Source: Synechococcus sp. CS-1331 (GTDB lineage: Bacteria > Cyanobacteriota > Cyanobacteriia > PCC-6307 > Cyanobiaceae). Taken from it: DNA of 64,000 bases. Under the pieces are notes generated by a model. That model saw only the letters and a list, made by a program, of their open reading frames with translations, had not been told where the DNA came from and did no database searches. Shown piece by piece: positions 1 to 9,467 of the stretch (position 1 is the stretch's first letter; each line of letters begins with the position of its first letter). The translations under genes were made by a program, and so were the position numbers. Where the stretch lies: NCBI GenBank assembly GCA_025127975.1, contig JAHLYQ010000038.1, positions 1 to 64,000 of the forward strand, given 5' to 3'.

Positions 1-3000
1 ATCGATACACTTGGCGATGCCAAGGTGACTGTGGCCTCTGGCGCCACCTTGAACATCAGCGGTTACACCATTGAAACCCTCGGTGGGATGACCAATAGCG
101 GCACTGTCAATGTGACAACCGCCAATGGCGCGGTCCTTGATTCCGCCAACCTGGCCGATGCCAACACGATCACCATCGGTGCAGGCACCGCCACCATCGA
201 CGCCAGCGCCACCGATGAAGCAGCACTGGCCGCCAAAATAACGGTTAATAACAGCACGACGCTGACGATCAATAACTATGTGAACACTGACCTCAGCGGC
301 CTCAGCAACCAGGGCACTGGCTCGATCGTGGTGAACACCACCACCAGTGCAGTACTGAATGAAACCTATTTAGCTGATGCCACCAGTGTCGTCCTCGGTG
401 CGGCAGCTACAGGAGCAGCCTCTGCCATCGATGGCATCGGTACCAACGGCGGCAATATCAACCTCAACAACCAAACGCTCTCTGTTAGCGGTTATACAAC
501 AGAGAACCTCAGCGGCATCACCACCGCCGGCATCCTCAACGTCACCACCGTCACAGGCGCGGTACTCGACAGCGCCAAGCTCGCCACGGCCGATTCCATC
601 ACCCTGGTTGGCACCAACACCGCTACCGCCGCTGACGCCGACACCCTCGGCTCTCGGCTGGGTGGCACGGCGACACTCAATATCACCACCGAGCCCATCA
701 CCGCAGATACCAATCTGAGTGATCTTGGTTCAAGCCTGACCCTGCAATTCGGTGGCAATAACACAACTGTTGTTGACGGTGCCACGCTCACCGTTCGCCA
801 GAACCAGGTCAGTGGCTACACGATCAGTGGTACCGGCACTGTGGCTGCGGCCGGCACCGAAAATGCCGATAACTTTGATGCTTCTGGCATCACCGCCACC
901 ACTAATTTCACCAGCCTGGCTGGTGCTGACAGCGTCACCATCGCCCCCTCGGCGCTTGGCGGTGTCGATGTCATCGACGGTGGAGCAGACACCGACACCC
1001 TGATCTTCTCGGCCGCTGCTTCCGGGGTGGTGGATGTGGCCTTCACCAACGTCACCAGCGTTGAGATTCTGCAACTGGCCAACGGCACCAACTCCGTCAG
1101 CCTGGGTTCTGAAGCTGAGCAGGCTGGAACAACCACCGTTACCGGCAGTACTGGTGACGACACGCTCAACCTCCTCTACGGCACCACGGGGCTCACCTTC
1201 ACTGCCGGCACGGGCTCCGACACCCTTAGCTATAGCGCCGACAGCGCTACCCAGTCGATCACGCTGAGCTCCGTCAGCTCCGGAACCGCCAGCGGCACGG
1301 TATCCAACGGCGGTACCGACAGCTTCACCGGCCTGGAAGCGATTGTGGGCGGCTCAGGCACCGCCGACAGCATCACCTCCACCAGCGCTGGCGAAGCCCT
1401 GATCGTCACCGGAGCCAATGCCGGCACGATCGATGGCTTCTCCTTCAGTGGTGTTGAGTCGGTGGATCTTGCTGATGGCAATGACACCGGCACCATCAAT
1501 ACGGGCGGTTCCCTGAGCGGCAGCCTCAGCTTTGGCAGTGGCACGTCCGACAGCCTTAGCTATGCCGGTTACGGCAGTGCCGTGAGTGCCACCCTCAGCG
1601 GCAGTAACACCCTTAGCTCCGTTACTGCCATCACTGGCGGTGTGAGCGGAGTGGAGAACATCACCCTCAGCAGCAATAACGACAACCTCACGGTTGGTGG
1701 CAGCGGCAGCCTCAGCGGCAATGTCGACTTCGGGGCGGGCAGCGGCGACACCCTCAGCTATGCCGGCTACAGCGACGTCGTTTCCGTAACGCTCACTGGT
1801 ATTGCAAGCAGTGCTGGCAGCACGGCAGCTGGTGGTGCAACAGCGATCAGTGGCACGAGCGCAGGTTTCGAAAACCTGATCGGCGGCAGCAACAGCGGCG
1901 ACACGATCACCGATAGCACGGGCGACAGCACGATTGTGATCAGTGGTGCCAACAGCGGCACGATCGATGGCATGGCCTTCAGCGCCATCGAGAACCTCAG
2001 TCTCTCCACCGGCATTGATGGCGTCACCGTGTCCACAGGTGGTGCCCTGAGCGGCAACCTCAGCCTGGGTGGTGGCAGCAGTAACACCTTGTTGATGGAC
2101 AGCGGTGCCGGCGCGATTGGCTCGGTTTCTGCTGCCGGTGGCAATGACACGATCACAATCAACGGCGGCACGGTTACCGGTGCGGTGAACCTGGGTGATG
2201 GTGCTAACGCCCTGACGATCAACAACACCGCGTCAACGATCGGCTCCTATACCGGCGGTAGTGGCGTTGACACCATCGACTCCAAGGGTGGTGACGTCCT
2301 TGGCGCGCTCAGCACTGGCGCGGCTGCGGATTCGGTAACTCTCAGCCTTGGCGCCAAAATCACCGGCGCGGTCACCCTTGGTGCCGACAGTGACTCAAGC
2401 GATGGCAGCGACACACTGACGCTGAATGCCTCCAGCATCACCGGCGAAGTGAGAACCGGCAGCGGCGCTGATGCGGTGAATGTGCTCACCGGCTCGACGA
2501 TCACCGGCAACGTCACGCTTGGCACCAACAGCGACATCCACGATGGCGGTGACACCCTGACGGTGACGGGCACGGATAGCAGCTCCAAATCGGTGATCAC
2601 CGGCAGCATCACCACCGGCGCCGGTGTCGACACTCTCACCCTGACCAACGCCACGATCGGCGGCGCTGGTCAAACGATTTCCCTGGGCAGCGACAGCAGC
2701 AGCCTCGATGGCAACGACAAGCTGACGGCTACTGGTACTGCGATCACCGCGGCGATCAGCACCGGCTCCGGTGCCGATGAGCTGATCCTGAGTGCAGCTT
2801 CTTCCGTCAGCGGCAACATCACGCTTGGTATTGATGGCGATACCAGCACTGCCAGTAACGCCGACACGCTGACTCTGAATGCCTCAAGCATCAGCGGCAA
2901 TGTGAGCACCGGCAGCGGTGCAGACGTGGTGACACTTAACAACACTTCCACCATTACCGGAACTGTCAACCTTGGTAGCAATGCAGATGCTTATGACGGC

Positions 3001-6000
3001 AATGATTCCCTAACACTGTCCTCTGGCTCCAATATTGTCGGAAATGTTGATCTCGGTGCTGCCAGCGACACCCTGACCCTGTCGACTGGTATCAGCAGTG
3101 CCACCACCGTCACCGGTGATGTGGGCTTTGGTGTCGGCAACGCTGACATGCTCAGCTATAGCGGCAACACCGGCCCGATCACCGTTGCTCTGGATGAAAT
3201 CAGTGCAGATGCCGTGGGCACAGCTACAGATGCCAAGGCCAGTTATATCACCGGCAATGTCACCGGTTTCGAGGCAATTATTGGCAGTGACTACACCGGT
3301 CCCACGACAGATAGCGTCATCGGTGACACCATCTATGACAACACGGGTGACAGCCTTGTTATATTAACTGGTTCCAACGCCGGCACAATCGATAATCTCG
3401 ATTTCTCTTCGATCGAGAACCTGCAGCTCCGCTCGGGCGCCGACACCCTCAGCTTCCAGGGCACCAGTGTCTCGCCCGGCTCCATTGCGGGCCGTGCCGA
3501 TGCCGGTGGCATTGAAGGTGCCAGCTATACGAATGGTGTTTACTCTGGCGGCACAAAAACAGATGATGCAATTGATCTCCTCGATTACACGTCTTACGAT
3601 GCATCATCCGGAGCCAGCATTGATCTCAGCCAGAACAAGGCCACCGGTGTCTATGGCGGCCTTGCCGGTGGCCTGATCAGTGGCGATGGTTCAATTGTCA
3701 ATGAAACTTTCGACAGCAGTTTCGAAAATGTTGATGGTTCACGTTTTGACGACTTAATCATTGGCGACGATCAAGATACGCAAGGTAACGTTCTGCGTGG
3801 CTTTGGTGGAAATGACACCATTCTCGGCCTGGCTGGTGACGACACCATCGATGGTGGTGATGGCACTAATGGGCCAGATGGTAACGATCTGATAGCCGGT
3901 GGCGATGGCGCCGACCTGATCTTGGGGTCTGCCGGCAACGACTTCATCAGTGGTGGTGGATATAGCGAGGAATCCGGTACTTACTATTCATCCGGTGATG
4001 AATCAATCGATACCCTCAGCTACATAGGCAGAAATGAGGGGCTTGATCTTTCGCTCACAGGCAAAGATGAGGGATCGGTCCAAGCCGATGCAGGCTCCAG
4101 CCTTACTGTCAGCACTTTTACAAATACTTATAGTTCAGCGATCAGTCAACAGCTGATCACGGCGCCAAGTAATCAGGTCACAGGTACCGACTGGACCGAT
4201 ATGTACGGAGATATTCAGAATCTTGTACTAACCAATCAAAACGACATCGTTCGCCTCGACCCCACCGACGTCAACACAGGCAGCATCGACGCCAATGGTG
4301 GTAGCCTCGATACCCTCGATTACTCCAGCTTTGATGCCGCGAGTCCGGTGCTGGTTAACCTCAGCGGCTCCACCTATTCCTTTGACTTTGATGCCAACGG
4401 CGTTATAGATACAACGGTCGGTGAGATCACAATCGCCAATGCCAACTCAGCCACCAATGTGATGGTTGGCGAAGCCTCTAGTCAGGGCGGTGCCAACGGT
4501 GTCTTGAACTTTGAAGTAGTCATCGGCGGTGCCGGTGATGACGCCATCGTTGGCAATGCCTCCGACAACCTGCTCGTTGGCAATGCCGGTGCTGACCGCA
4601 TCGATGGAGGGGCCGGCAACGACACCATCTATGGCGGCACGGGCGATGATTACATCATTCCAGGTGCTGGTGCCGATTATGTGAACGCTGGAGCTGGCAT
4701 CAATACGATCGCCATCACCAGCAGTGATTTGGCAGAAGACACCTTTGCTGTGGATCCCAACGGAATCAACATCTTTGCCCTTCAGGGCAATGGATCTAGC
4801 AGCAACTCTTCGTCGATCGACGCCCCCAGCGGCAATTGGAATCCTGGCTCCCAGGGCATTGATCTTCTCGATGGTGGTGATCCAGTAGTCAATTCAGGTG
4901 GTGTCACTGTTTATGACACCATCAACGGCACCGCTAGTGCTGATACCTACCAGTTTGGCGGCGTCGCCTTCAAGAACATCGGCAATGTTGACCTCGGTGC
5001 TGGCGATGACAGCCTGGGCACCGCCGCAACCACCAAGGGCGTTAAGGTCAACTACGACGGCGGTTCTGGCACCGATAGCGTCACCCTTAATCTCACCTTT
5101 GCCCAGTTTGCCAAGCTCAATGCCAGTGGCCTTTATGTGGCCGATGTACAAAACTTTCTCGATAATACCAGCGGCAATACCTTCAGCAGCAGCCAGGCTG
5201 ACTTCACCGCCACCAACTTTGAGACCGGCGGCGTGGCTGTTATTTCCCCTGCCGTTTACAACGCTCTACAAGGTGATCCGCTAGCCATCACCTTCAACTC
5301 CGCCTACGGCTTGCTCACCAGCACGATCACGAGCGGTGACGACATCAACCTGACGGCCTCGGCACTAACCACATCCACCGCCACGGCCTTGTCTGTTCCA
5401 GACATTGTCTCGGCCTTCGTTCAGGCCAGTGGCGTTAAAGGCAGTGATGCCATCACCCTCAGCAGCGGCGGCAGCACCACGGGCTCCACCACTGCCTCCC
5501 AGGACGCCAGCGCCGTCGCCCGCACCGTCGACGACCGGGCCGATTCGGTGCTCTCCGCCTATGCCTTGGGCACTGATCGCAGCAGCATCACTGCTGGCGA
5601 TGCCATCACCCTTAGCCTCTCGGGCAACGTCAAGGCCGACACTACGGCGGAATCGCTTGGTTTTGTCGTCAATTCCAGCGGCACCGTGGAAGCCGCCGGC
5701 AGCCGCGACTCCAGCCTCACGGCCGGCGATGCCCTCAGCCTCAGCATCAGTGGCACCGCAGCCCAAACGGTGGCGGCCAGCAACGTCGCTGGCCTGGCCC
5801 TGGCTGCCCTTGCCAGCCGCACCTACGGCATTGACGATGCCAACCTCACCGACAGCGCCGCCGACAGCGTTCAGGCCGGTTCCGATCTCAGCCTCCAGGC
5901 AACGGCCAGCAGCAGCAATCGCGTCACCGCCCAAACCGTGGGCACCGAATCCCTCGGCAGCCTCACGCTTTTCAACAACGGCATTGCCGCCACTGACCGC

Positions 6001-8682
6001 TTCACCACCACCCAGATCGGCGCTGCCTTCCCACTGATCAATGGCGATCGGGTTCGCTTCACCACCTCAAACGGCAGTGTGCAGGCCGACCGCGACTATT
6101 ACGTCGCCAACGTCATCCCGGTCACCGGTGAGTTCCAGCTCAGTTCCGAACCAAACGGTGATCCGATTGACGTCGTTGCTGCCGACAACGGAAGCAACCT
6201 CCAGGCCTACCGCCCTGCCGTAGCCACCGCCGATGCGATCAGCACCGTTACCGGTGTTGATCTCAACCGCACTGTCGCTAATGGCTCCGGCGTTCAAGCC
6301 GGTGAAAGCCTGAGCCTGCGCGCCAGCGCAGCGGATGCCATTACCGCCACTGCCTCCAGCGTGGCCGGTGATGCCACCGCCGGTGTGTTCCGCCTCGGCG
6401 GCATGGATAGCCTCAATCTGGCTTCTGAGGTGAGCACTGTTCAGGCTCTCGTTGACACCGCCTCCCTGGCCGGCAGTGGCGCCACCCTTAGCCTCAACGC
6501 CACCGATACGGCCACGCTAAGCGCCGCCAGCACCGATGGTGCGGCTCTCACCGAAGCCAACATCCAGGTCTTTGGTTCCAAGAGCAGTGCCAGCACCGCC
6601 GGCGACGATCTCAGCCTCAGCGCCAACGCCGAGCTCAATCTCTCCGGCAGCGCCAGCAGCACCGCCGGCAGCGCCGAGGCCCGCAGTGGCGCCGGTGCCG
6701 GCGCCGGTGTCAGCACGGCCGGTGTCACCAACGTGGTGCCCACCGCCAGCAGCTACTCGGTGGTCACTGGCCTGGCCGATGGCACCCAGACGGCCGGCGC
6801 TGACCTGGCAGTGCAGGCCAAGGGAGCCACAACGCTCAACGCCACGGCCAGCACGGTGTCCGGTGCCGAGTCGCTCAGTTCGCTCTGGACTTCGGCGACG
6901 GGCAACATCCTCGCCACCTTCGACCTCAACCTCAACACCACCACCAGCACACCGAGTTTTGTCGGCCCCCAGTACCTTGCCGCTGGCCAGCTGGTGCAAC
7001 TCGATACTGCCTCAGCGGCCGCCACGGGCCTCGCCGCCGACACCGATTACGCGGTGAAGCTACTGGGATTTGGGGCGGTGGATGCCTCCAATACCGGCAG
7101 CACCCCAAACTCGATCACGATGCCCACCGGCATCACCTATGCCGTCAACGATGCCGTTCGCTTCCGGCTTAACAGCACCGCCGCCCCAAACAGCGGCGAC
7201 AGCCGTTACGGCCTGGCACTTGGCAACACCTATTACGTCGTTAATCCAACGGCTACCTCCTTCCAGTTATCCGCCTCACCTGGCGGCTCTGTCATTGATC
7301 TCACCCCCGACAGCCTCGGCGCCGCCGACCAACTGGTGGATGCGGATCGCTTCCAGCTGCTCACCCTGCCCTCGGCAGCGGGCGGCACCTACGCCGTCGC
7401 CCCTGTCACTGCCAGCGCCTCGGGTGTCGGCCTCACCCTGCCAGCGGTGGCCAATGCCTTCGCTGGTAGCCGAGAGGCCGATCGCACCCTCAACAACAGC
7501 GACAACCTCAACCTCGCCCAGGTGAGCGGCATCAGCGGCAATGCCGGCCTGCGCGGCCTGTTCGCCGGGGCTCAGAACGCCATCACCGCCATGGCCACCG
7601 GCGTGCTCAACGCCGTGGCCCGCAACACCGACGGTGACGCCACCGCCAGCGCCGGCCTGGTGGCCGAAGGCCTCAGTGATACGGCGATCAGCGCTGGATC
7701 AGCGGGCACGGTCAAAGCCGATGCCACCATCACCGCCGTGGCTGATGCCGCCACCACCGGCGACAACGCCCTGGTGGACAACGCGCTCGCCGATCTCACT
7801 ATCACCGCACGTGGCCTCACGGCCAGCGATCCAGCCAACACCATCGCCATCGCTGGCACCGGCGACGTGCAGAGCACTGCCAGCCTGAGCGGCCGCAGCA
7901 CCGCCAGCACCGTGCTCGGCGACAGCGATGCCCTGGCCGCGCTCAAGGCCACCGGCTTGGAGGCCCTCAGCAATGGCTTCACCGCTTCGATCGGCCAGCA
8001 GGGCGACATCAGCGCTACCGCCAGCATCGGTTCGCTGGCCGCACCCCTGATCATCAGTGCCCTCAGCAGCGCCGAGGGCGACGCCACGGCCCAGGCCGCT
8101 GCCGCTGCCGTCGGCATCTTGGGCAGCTACGACGCCACCGCCCCCGCTGGTTTCTCCTCCCTCCAGGCCGGCACCAGCCAGGGCGACATCAGCGGCACGG
8201 CCAGCGCCGATCTCCAACTGAGCGCCATCGCCACCAATGGCGCCGCCTCGGTCACCCTTGCCGATGTGCCTGGCAGTGGCCGTGCTTCGATCACCGGTAT
8301 CGAGAACATGGCCCTCACTGCCGGCGCCGGCCTCAGCAGTGTCGATGCCACAGCCGTTGGTAGGGCTAATTTGTCGGCCCGCAGCGTGGAGCTCGACGCC
8401 ACCAGCCAGGGCAGCACCGCCAGCACAGGTGTATTCAGTTCCACAGTCGCCGCCCTGCCGATTTCCTTTGCTGAAGACGGCCGGATCGCTGCCATCGCCC
8501 AGCAGAGCAGCTTTGCTCAGAGCGTTACGGTCAACGGCAACGCCACTACCTCCCTCAACAACACCAGCCTCGGCATTGGTAATGCCACGATCACAATTGC
8601 CGGTGATGGCAGTTTGGATGCCCGCGCCCTTTCCCAGCTGGAAAGCCGCTCCCAGTCCGTTGCCGGTGACGCCAGGGCCTAA
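1..8682 (+). CDS. Giant beta-strand/RTX repeat surface protein (5' partial)
   Basis: The reading frame is open from base 1, so the true start lies upstream; at least 2893 residues are present. The protein is Gly/Ala/Ser/Thr/Asp-rich and I see no cysteine, as is usual for type I secretion substrates. Domains in order: three copies of a 'SGY..E.LSG' repeat (residues 18-205), a long run of GSGAD/DTLTL beta-strand repeats (to about 1030), RTX-like GGxGxDxI nonapeptides (about 1269-1320 and 1509-1563), then a roughly 1300-residue C-terminal half made of 'AGDxLSLxASA..TASSVAGDA' units. It is probably a calcium-binding surface adhesin or matrix protein. It overlaps the next gene by one base (TAATG) and heads a peptidyl-prolyl isomerase, ABC and HlyD cluster, so those genes probably fold and export it. 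Function beyond export is not shown by the sequence. Confidence 0.85.
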   Translation: MDTLGDAKVTVASGATLNISGYTIETLGGMTNSGTVNVTTANGAVLDSANLADANTITIGAGTATIDASATDEAALAAKITVNNSTTLTINNYVNTDLSGLSNQGTGSIVVNTTTSAVLNETYLADATSVVLGAAATGAASAIDGIGTNGGNINLNNQTLSVSGYTTENLSGITTAGILNVTTVTGAVLDSAKLATADSITLVGTNTATAADADTLGSRLGGTATLNITTEPITADTNLSDLGSSLTLQFGGNNTTVVDGATLTVRQNQVSGYTISGTGTVAAAGTENADNFDASGITATTNFTSLAGADSVTIAPSALGGVDVIDGGADTDTLIFSAAASGVVDVAFTNVTSVEILQLANGTNSVSLGSEAEQAGTTTVTGSTGDDTLNLLYGTTGLTFTAGTGSDTLSYSADSATQSITLSSVSSGTASGTVSNGGTDSFTGLEAIVGGSGTADSITSTSAGEALIVTGANAGTIDGFSFSGVESVDLADGNDTGTINTGGSLSGSLSFGSGTSDSLSYAGYGSAVSATLSGSNTLSSVTAITGGVSGVENITLSSNNDNLTVGGSGSLSGNVDFGAGSGDTLSYAGYSDVVSVTLTGIASSAGSTAAGGATAISGTSAGFENLIGGSNSGDTITDSTGDSTIVISGANSGTIDGMAFSAIENLSLSTGIDGVTVSTGGALSGNLSLGGGSSNTLLMDSGAGAIGSVSAAGGNDTITINGGTVTGAVNLGDGANALTINNTASTIGSYTGGSGVDTIDSKGGDVLGALSTGAAADSVTLSLGAKITGAVTLGADSDSSDGSDTLTLNASSITGEVRTGSGADAVNVLTGSTITGNVTLGTNSDIHDGGDTLTVTGTDSSSKSVITGSITTGAGVDTLTLTNATIGGAGQTISLGSDSSSLDGNDKLTATGTAITAAISTGSGADELILSAASSVSGNITLGIDGDTSTASNADTLTLNASSISGNVSTGSGADVVTLNNTSTITGTVNLGSNADAYDGNDSLTLSSGSNIVGNVDLGAASDTLTLSTGISSATTVTGDVGFGVGNADMLSYSGNTGPITVALDEISADAVGTATDAKASYITGNVTGFEAIIGSDYTGPTTDSVIGDTIYDNTGDSLVILTGSNAGTIDNLDFSSIENLQLRSGADTLSFQGTSVSPGSIAGRADAGGIEGASYTNGVYSGGTKTDDAIDLLDYTSYDASSGASIDLSQNKATGVYGGLAGGLISGDGSIVNETFDSSFENVDGSRFDDLIIGDDQDTQGNVLRGFGGNDTILGLAGDDTIDGGDGTNGPDGNDLIAGGDGADLILGSAGNDFISGGGYSEESGTYYSSGDESIDTLSYIGRNEGLDLSLTGKDEGSVQADAGSSLTVSTFTNTYSSAISQQLITAPSNQVTGTDWTDMYGDIQNLVLTNQNDIVRLDPTDVNTGSIDANGGSLDTLDYSSFDAASPVLVNLSGSTYSFDFDANGVIDTTVGEITIANANSATNVMVGEASSQGGANGVLNFEVVIGGAGDDAIVGNASDNLLVGNAGADRIDGGAGNDTIYGGTGDDYIIPGAGADYVNAGAGINTIAITSSDLAEDTFAVDPNGINIFALQGNGSSSNSSSIDAPSGNWNPGSQGIDLLDGGDPVVNSGGVTVYDTINGTASADTYQFGGVAFKNIGNVDLGAGDDSLGTAATTKGVKVNYDGGSGTDSVTLNLTFAQFAKLNASGLYVADVQNFLDNTSGNTFSSSQADFTATNFETGGVAVISPAVYNALQGDPLAITFNSAYGLLTSTITSGDDINLTASALTTSTATALSVPDIVSAFVQASGVKGSDAITLSSGGSTTGSTTASQDASAVARTVDDRADSVLSAYALGTDRSSITAGDAITLSLSGNVKADTTAESLGFVVNSSGTVEAAGSRDSSLTAGDALSLSISGTAAQTVAASNVAGLALAALASRTYGIDDANLTDSAADSVQAGSDLSLQATASSSNRVTAQTVGTESLGSLTLFNNGIAATDRFTTTQIGAAFPLINGDRVRFTTSNGSVQADRDYYVANVIPVTGEFQLSSEPNGDPIDVVAADNGSNLQAYRPAVATADAISTVTGVDLNRTVANGSGVQAGESLSLRASAADAITATASSVAGDATAGVFRLGGMDSLNLASEVSTVQALVDTASLAGSGATLSLNATDTATLSAASTDGAALTEANIQVFGSKSSASTAGDDLSLSANAELNLSGSASSTAGSAEARSGAGAGAGVSTAGVTNVVPTASSYSVVTGLADGTQTAGADLAVQAKGATTLNATASTVSGAESLSSLWTSATGNILATFDLNLNTTTSTPSFVGPQYLAAGQLVQLDTASAAATGLAADTDYAVKLLGFGAVDASNTGSTPNSITMPTGITYAVNDAVRFRLNSTAAPNSGDSRYGLALGNTYYVVNPTATSFQLSASPGGSVIDLTPDSLGAADQLVDADRFQLLTLPSAAGGTYAVAPVTASASGVGLTLPAVANAFAGSREADRTLNNSDNLNLAQVSGISGNAGLRGLFAGAQNAITAMATGVLNAVARNTDGDATASAGLVAEGLSDTAISAGSAGTVKADATITAVADAATTGDNALVDNALADLTITARGLTASDPANTIAIAGTGDVQSTASLSGRSTASTVLGDSDALAALKATGLEALSNGFTASIGQQGDISATASIGSLAAPLIISALSSAEGDATAQAAAAAVGILGSYDATAPAGFSSLQAGTSQGDISGTASADLQLSAIATNGAASVTLADVPGSGRASITGIENMALTAGAGLSSVDATAVGRANLSARSVELDATSQGSTASTGVFSSTVAALPISFAEDGRIAAIAQQSSFAQSVTVNGNATTSLNNTSLGIGNATITIAGDGSLDARALSQLESRSQSVAGDARA
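52..620 (+). repeat. Three tandem copies of an approximately 70-residue repeat
   Basis: Copies begin near 52, 262 and 481, a spacing of 210 and 219 bases. Each has a SGY/NNY-type start, a T-E/D-L-S/G-G turn, a VNVTT/VVNTT strand, a SAVL/GAVLDSA turn and an L-A-x-A-x-S/T-I/V-x-L/I-x-G end. Because the gene is open at the window edge, more copies may lie upstream. Confidence 0.7.
2359..3090 (+). repeat. Five alternating double repeats (ITGxVTLG / ITGxVxTGSGAD)
   Basis: Within the giant repeat protein, two related half-units alternate. The first is ITGxVTLGxxSDxxDGxDTLTL and the second is ITGxVxTGSGADxVTL. Each pair is about 47-52 residues long and I count five pairs. Such alternating strand-turn units suggest a beta-helix or beta-roll stack, with the Asp-rich turns able to bind calcium; that fold is inference. 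Confidence 0.65.
3805..3960 (+). repeat. RTX-like nonapeptide block 1
   Basis: Encodes consecutive GGNDTI, AGDDTIDGG, GNDLIAGGDGADLI and GNDFISGG units, close to the GGxGxDxUx consensus of calcium-binding RTX proteins. It lies in a slightly more AT-rich part of the giant gene. Confidence 0.75.
4525..4690 (+). repeat. RTX-like nonapeptide block 2
   Basis: Encodes GGAGDDAIVG, SDNLLVGNAGADRIDGG, AGNDTIYGG and TGDDYI units, a second run near the GGxGxDxUx consensus. It closes the Asp/Gly-rich half of the protein; downstream the repeats change type. Confidence 0.75.
6043..6183 (+). repeat. VRF..YYV..FQLS module, copy 1
   Basis: Encodes a segment with the order G-D-R-V-R-F, D-Y-Y-V, E-F-Q-L-S, P-x-G-x-x-I-D, embedded among the Ala/Ser repeats of the C-terminal half of the giant protein. 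A second copy lies about 1.1 kb downstream. Confidence 0.6.
7147..7317 (+). repeat. VRF..YYV..FQLS module, copy 2
   Basis: Encodes N-D-A-V-R-F, N-T-Y-Y-V, S-F-Q-L-S, P-G-G-x-x-I-D-L in the same order and spacing as copy 1, with a short insertion after VRF. A weaker partial version lies just before it (about 6970-7060). Confidence 0.6.
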
Positions 8683-9464
8683 TGCTTCCTCACCCCTACC
8701 TCGCCGCTGATCTCAGCGAGGCCATCGAGCTTCTGGCACGTCAACCGCTCGCCGAACTGCTTCTTTCCAATGGAATTTTGCGCCAACGGGCTAAAGAGCT
8801 TCTGGTGCAGCGCTTGCGCGACTCCGTCAGCTTCACTGCCGAAGAGGAGCAGGTGGTGCTGTCGCGGCTTTGGGAGGGGATGCCAGGCCCTGCCGCCGCC
8901 AGCCTGCAGGGTGATTGGATTGCCACTCAACCCGAGTTGATGCAAGGGCCGCTGCGCGATCGCTGGGATCAGATCCGGCTGCAGAAATGGATCGAGACTC
9001 ACTACCTCGATCGCCTGGAGCCCTATTTCCTCGAGCGCCGTGCTGATCTGGAGCAGGTGGTCTACGCAATGATCAGATTGCGCAATCAGGGTGCGGCCGA
9101 GGAGCTTTACCTGCGTCTGATTGATGATGGCGCCGATTTCGGCACCCTGGCACGCAGCCACTCCCTCGGCGAGGAGCGCTTCACTCGCGGCTTAGTGGGC
9201 CCGATGTTGATTAGTCAACCCCACCCCACCATCCGGGCCGTTCTCGATAAGCTCACGGTGGGGGAGGTGCATCCTCCCTTTCGCGTTGACAACTGGGTGT
9301 TGTTGGTACAGATGGAGCACAGGCAGCCAGCCAACCTCAGCGATGCCACCCGCCTGCAGCTCTACAACGAGCTCTTTCAAAAGGATGTTGATGCCACCCT
9401 CGACCAGGGCCTGCAGAGCCTTTATCCGGCCCTGCTGACCGTGACGCCAGTCCAGGGAAGCTGA
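8682..9464 (+). CDS. Parvulin-type peptidyl-prolyl isomerase of the secretion cluster
   Basis: 260 residues without an obvious signal peptide. A helical N-terminal part (about 1-120) is followed by a PpiC/SurA-like parvulin domain (about 130-225), with the typical order of 'F..LA..HS', 'G.VGP', 'VG.V..PF' and 'W.L..' segments. Its ATG shares a base with the stop of the giant repeat gene (TAATG), and it ends 3 bases before the ABC exporter start, so the genes are probably translationally coupled. In family terms such isomerases help proline turns fold. Here a role in preparing or holding the repeat proteins for export is inferred from position. The lack of a visible signal peptide would place it in the cytoplasm. 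Confidence 0.8.
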   Translation: MLPHPYLAADLSEAIELLARQPLAELLLSNGILRQRAKELLVQRLRDSVSFTAEEEQVVLSRLWEGMPGPAAASLQGDWIATQPELMQGPLRDRWDQIRLQKWIETHYLDRLEPYFLERRADLEQVVYAMIRLRNQGAAEELYLRLIDDGADFGTLARSHSLGEERFTRGLVGPMLISQPHPTIRAVLDKLTVGEVHPPFRVDNWVLLVQMEHRQPANLSDATRLQLYNELFQKDVDATLDQGLQSLYPALLTVTPVQGS

Positions 9465-9467
9465 GCC

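Noticed and set aside
2359..3090. CRISPR-like repeat array
   Set aside because: Repeats are imperfect, lie in one open frame and encode structural repeats.
5365..6037. Long frames on both strands inside the giant repeat gene
   Set aside because: They follow the GC-rich codon bias and repeat structure of the main frame; the translations are Ala/Pro/Ser-rich with no domain.
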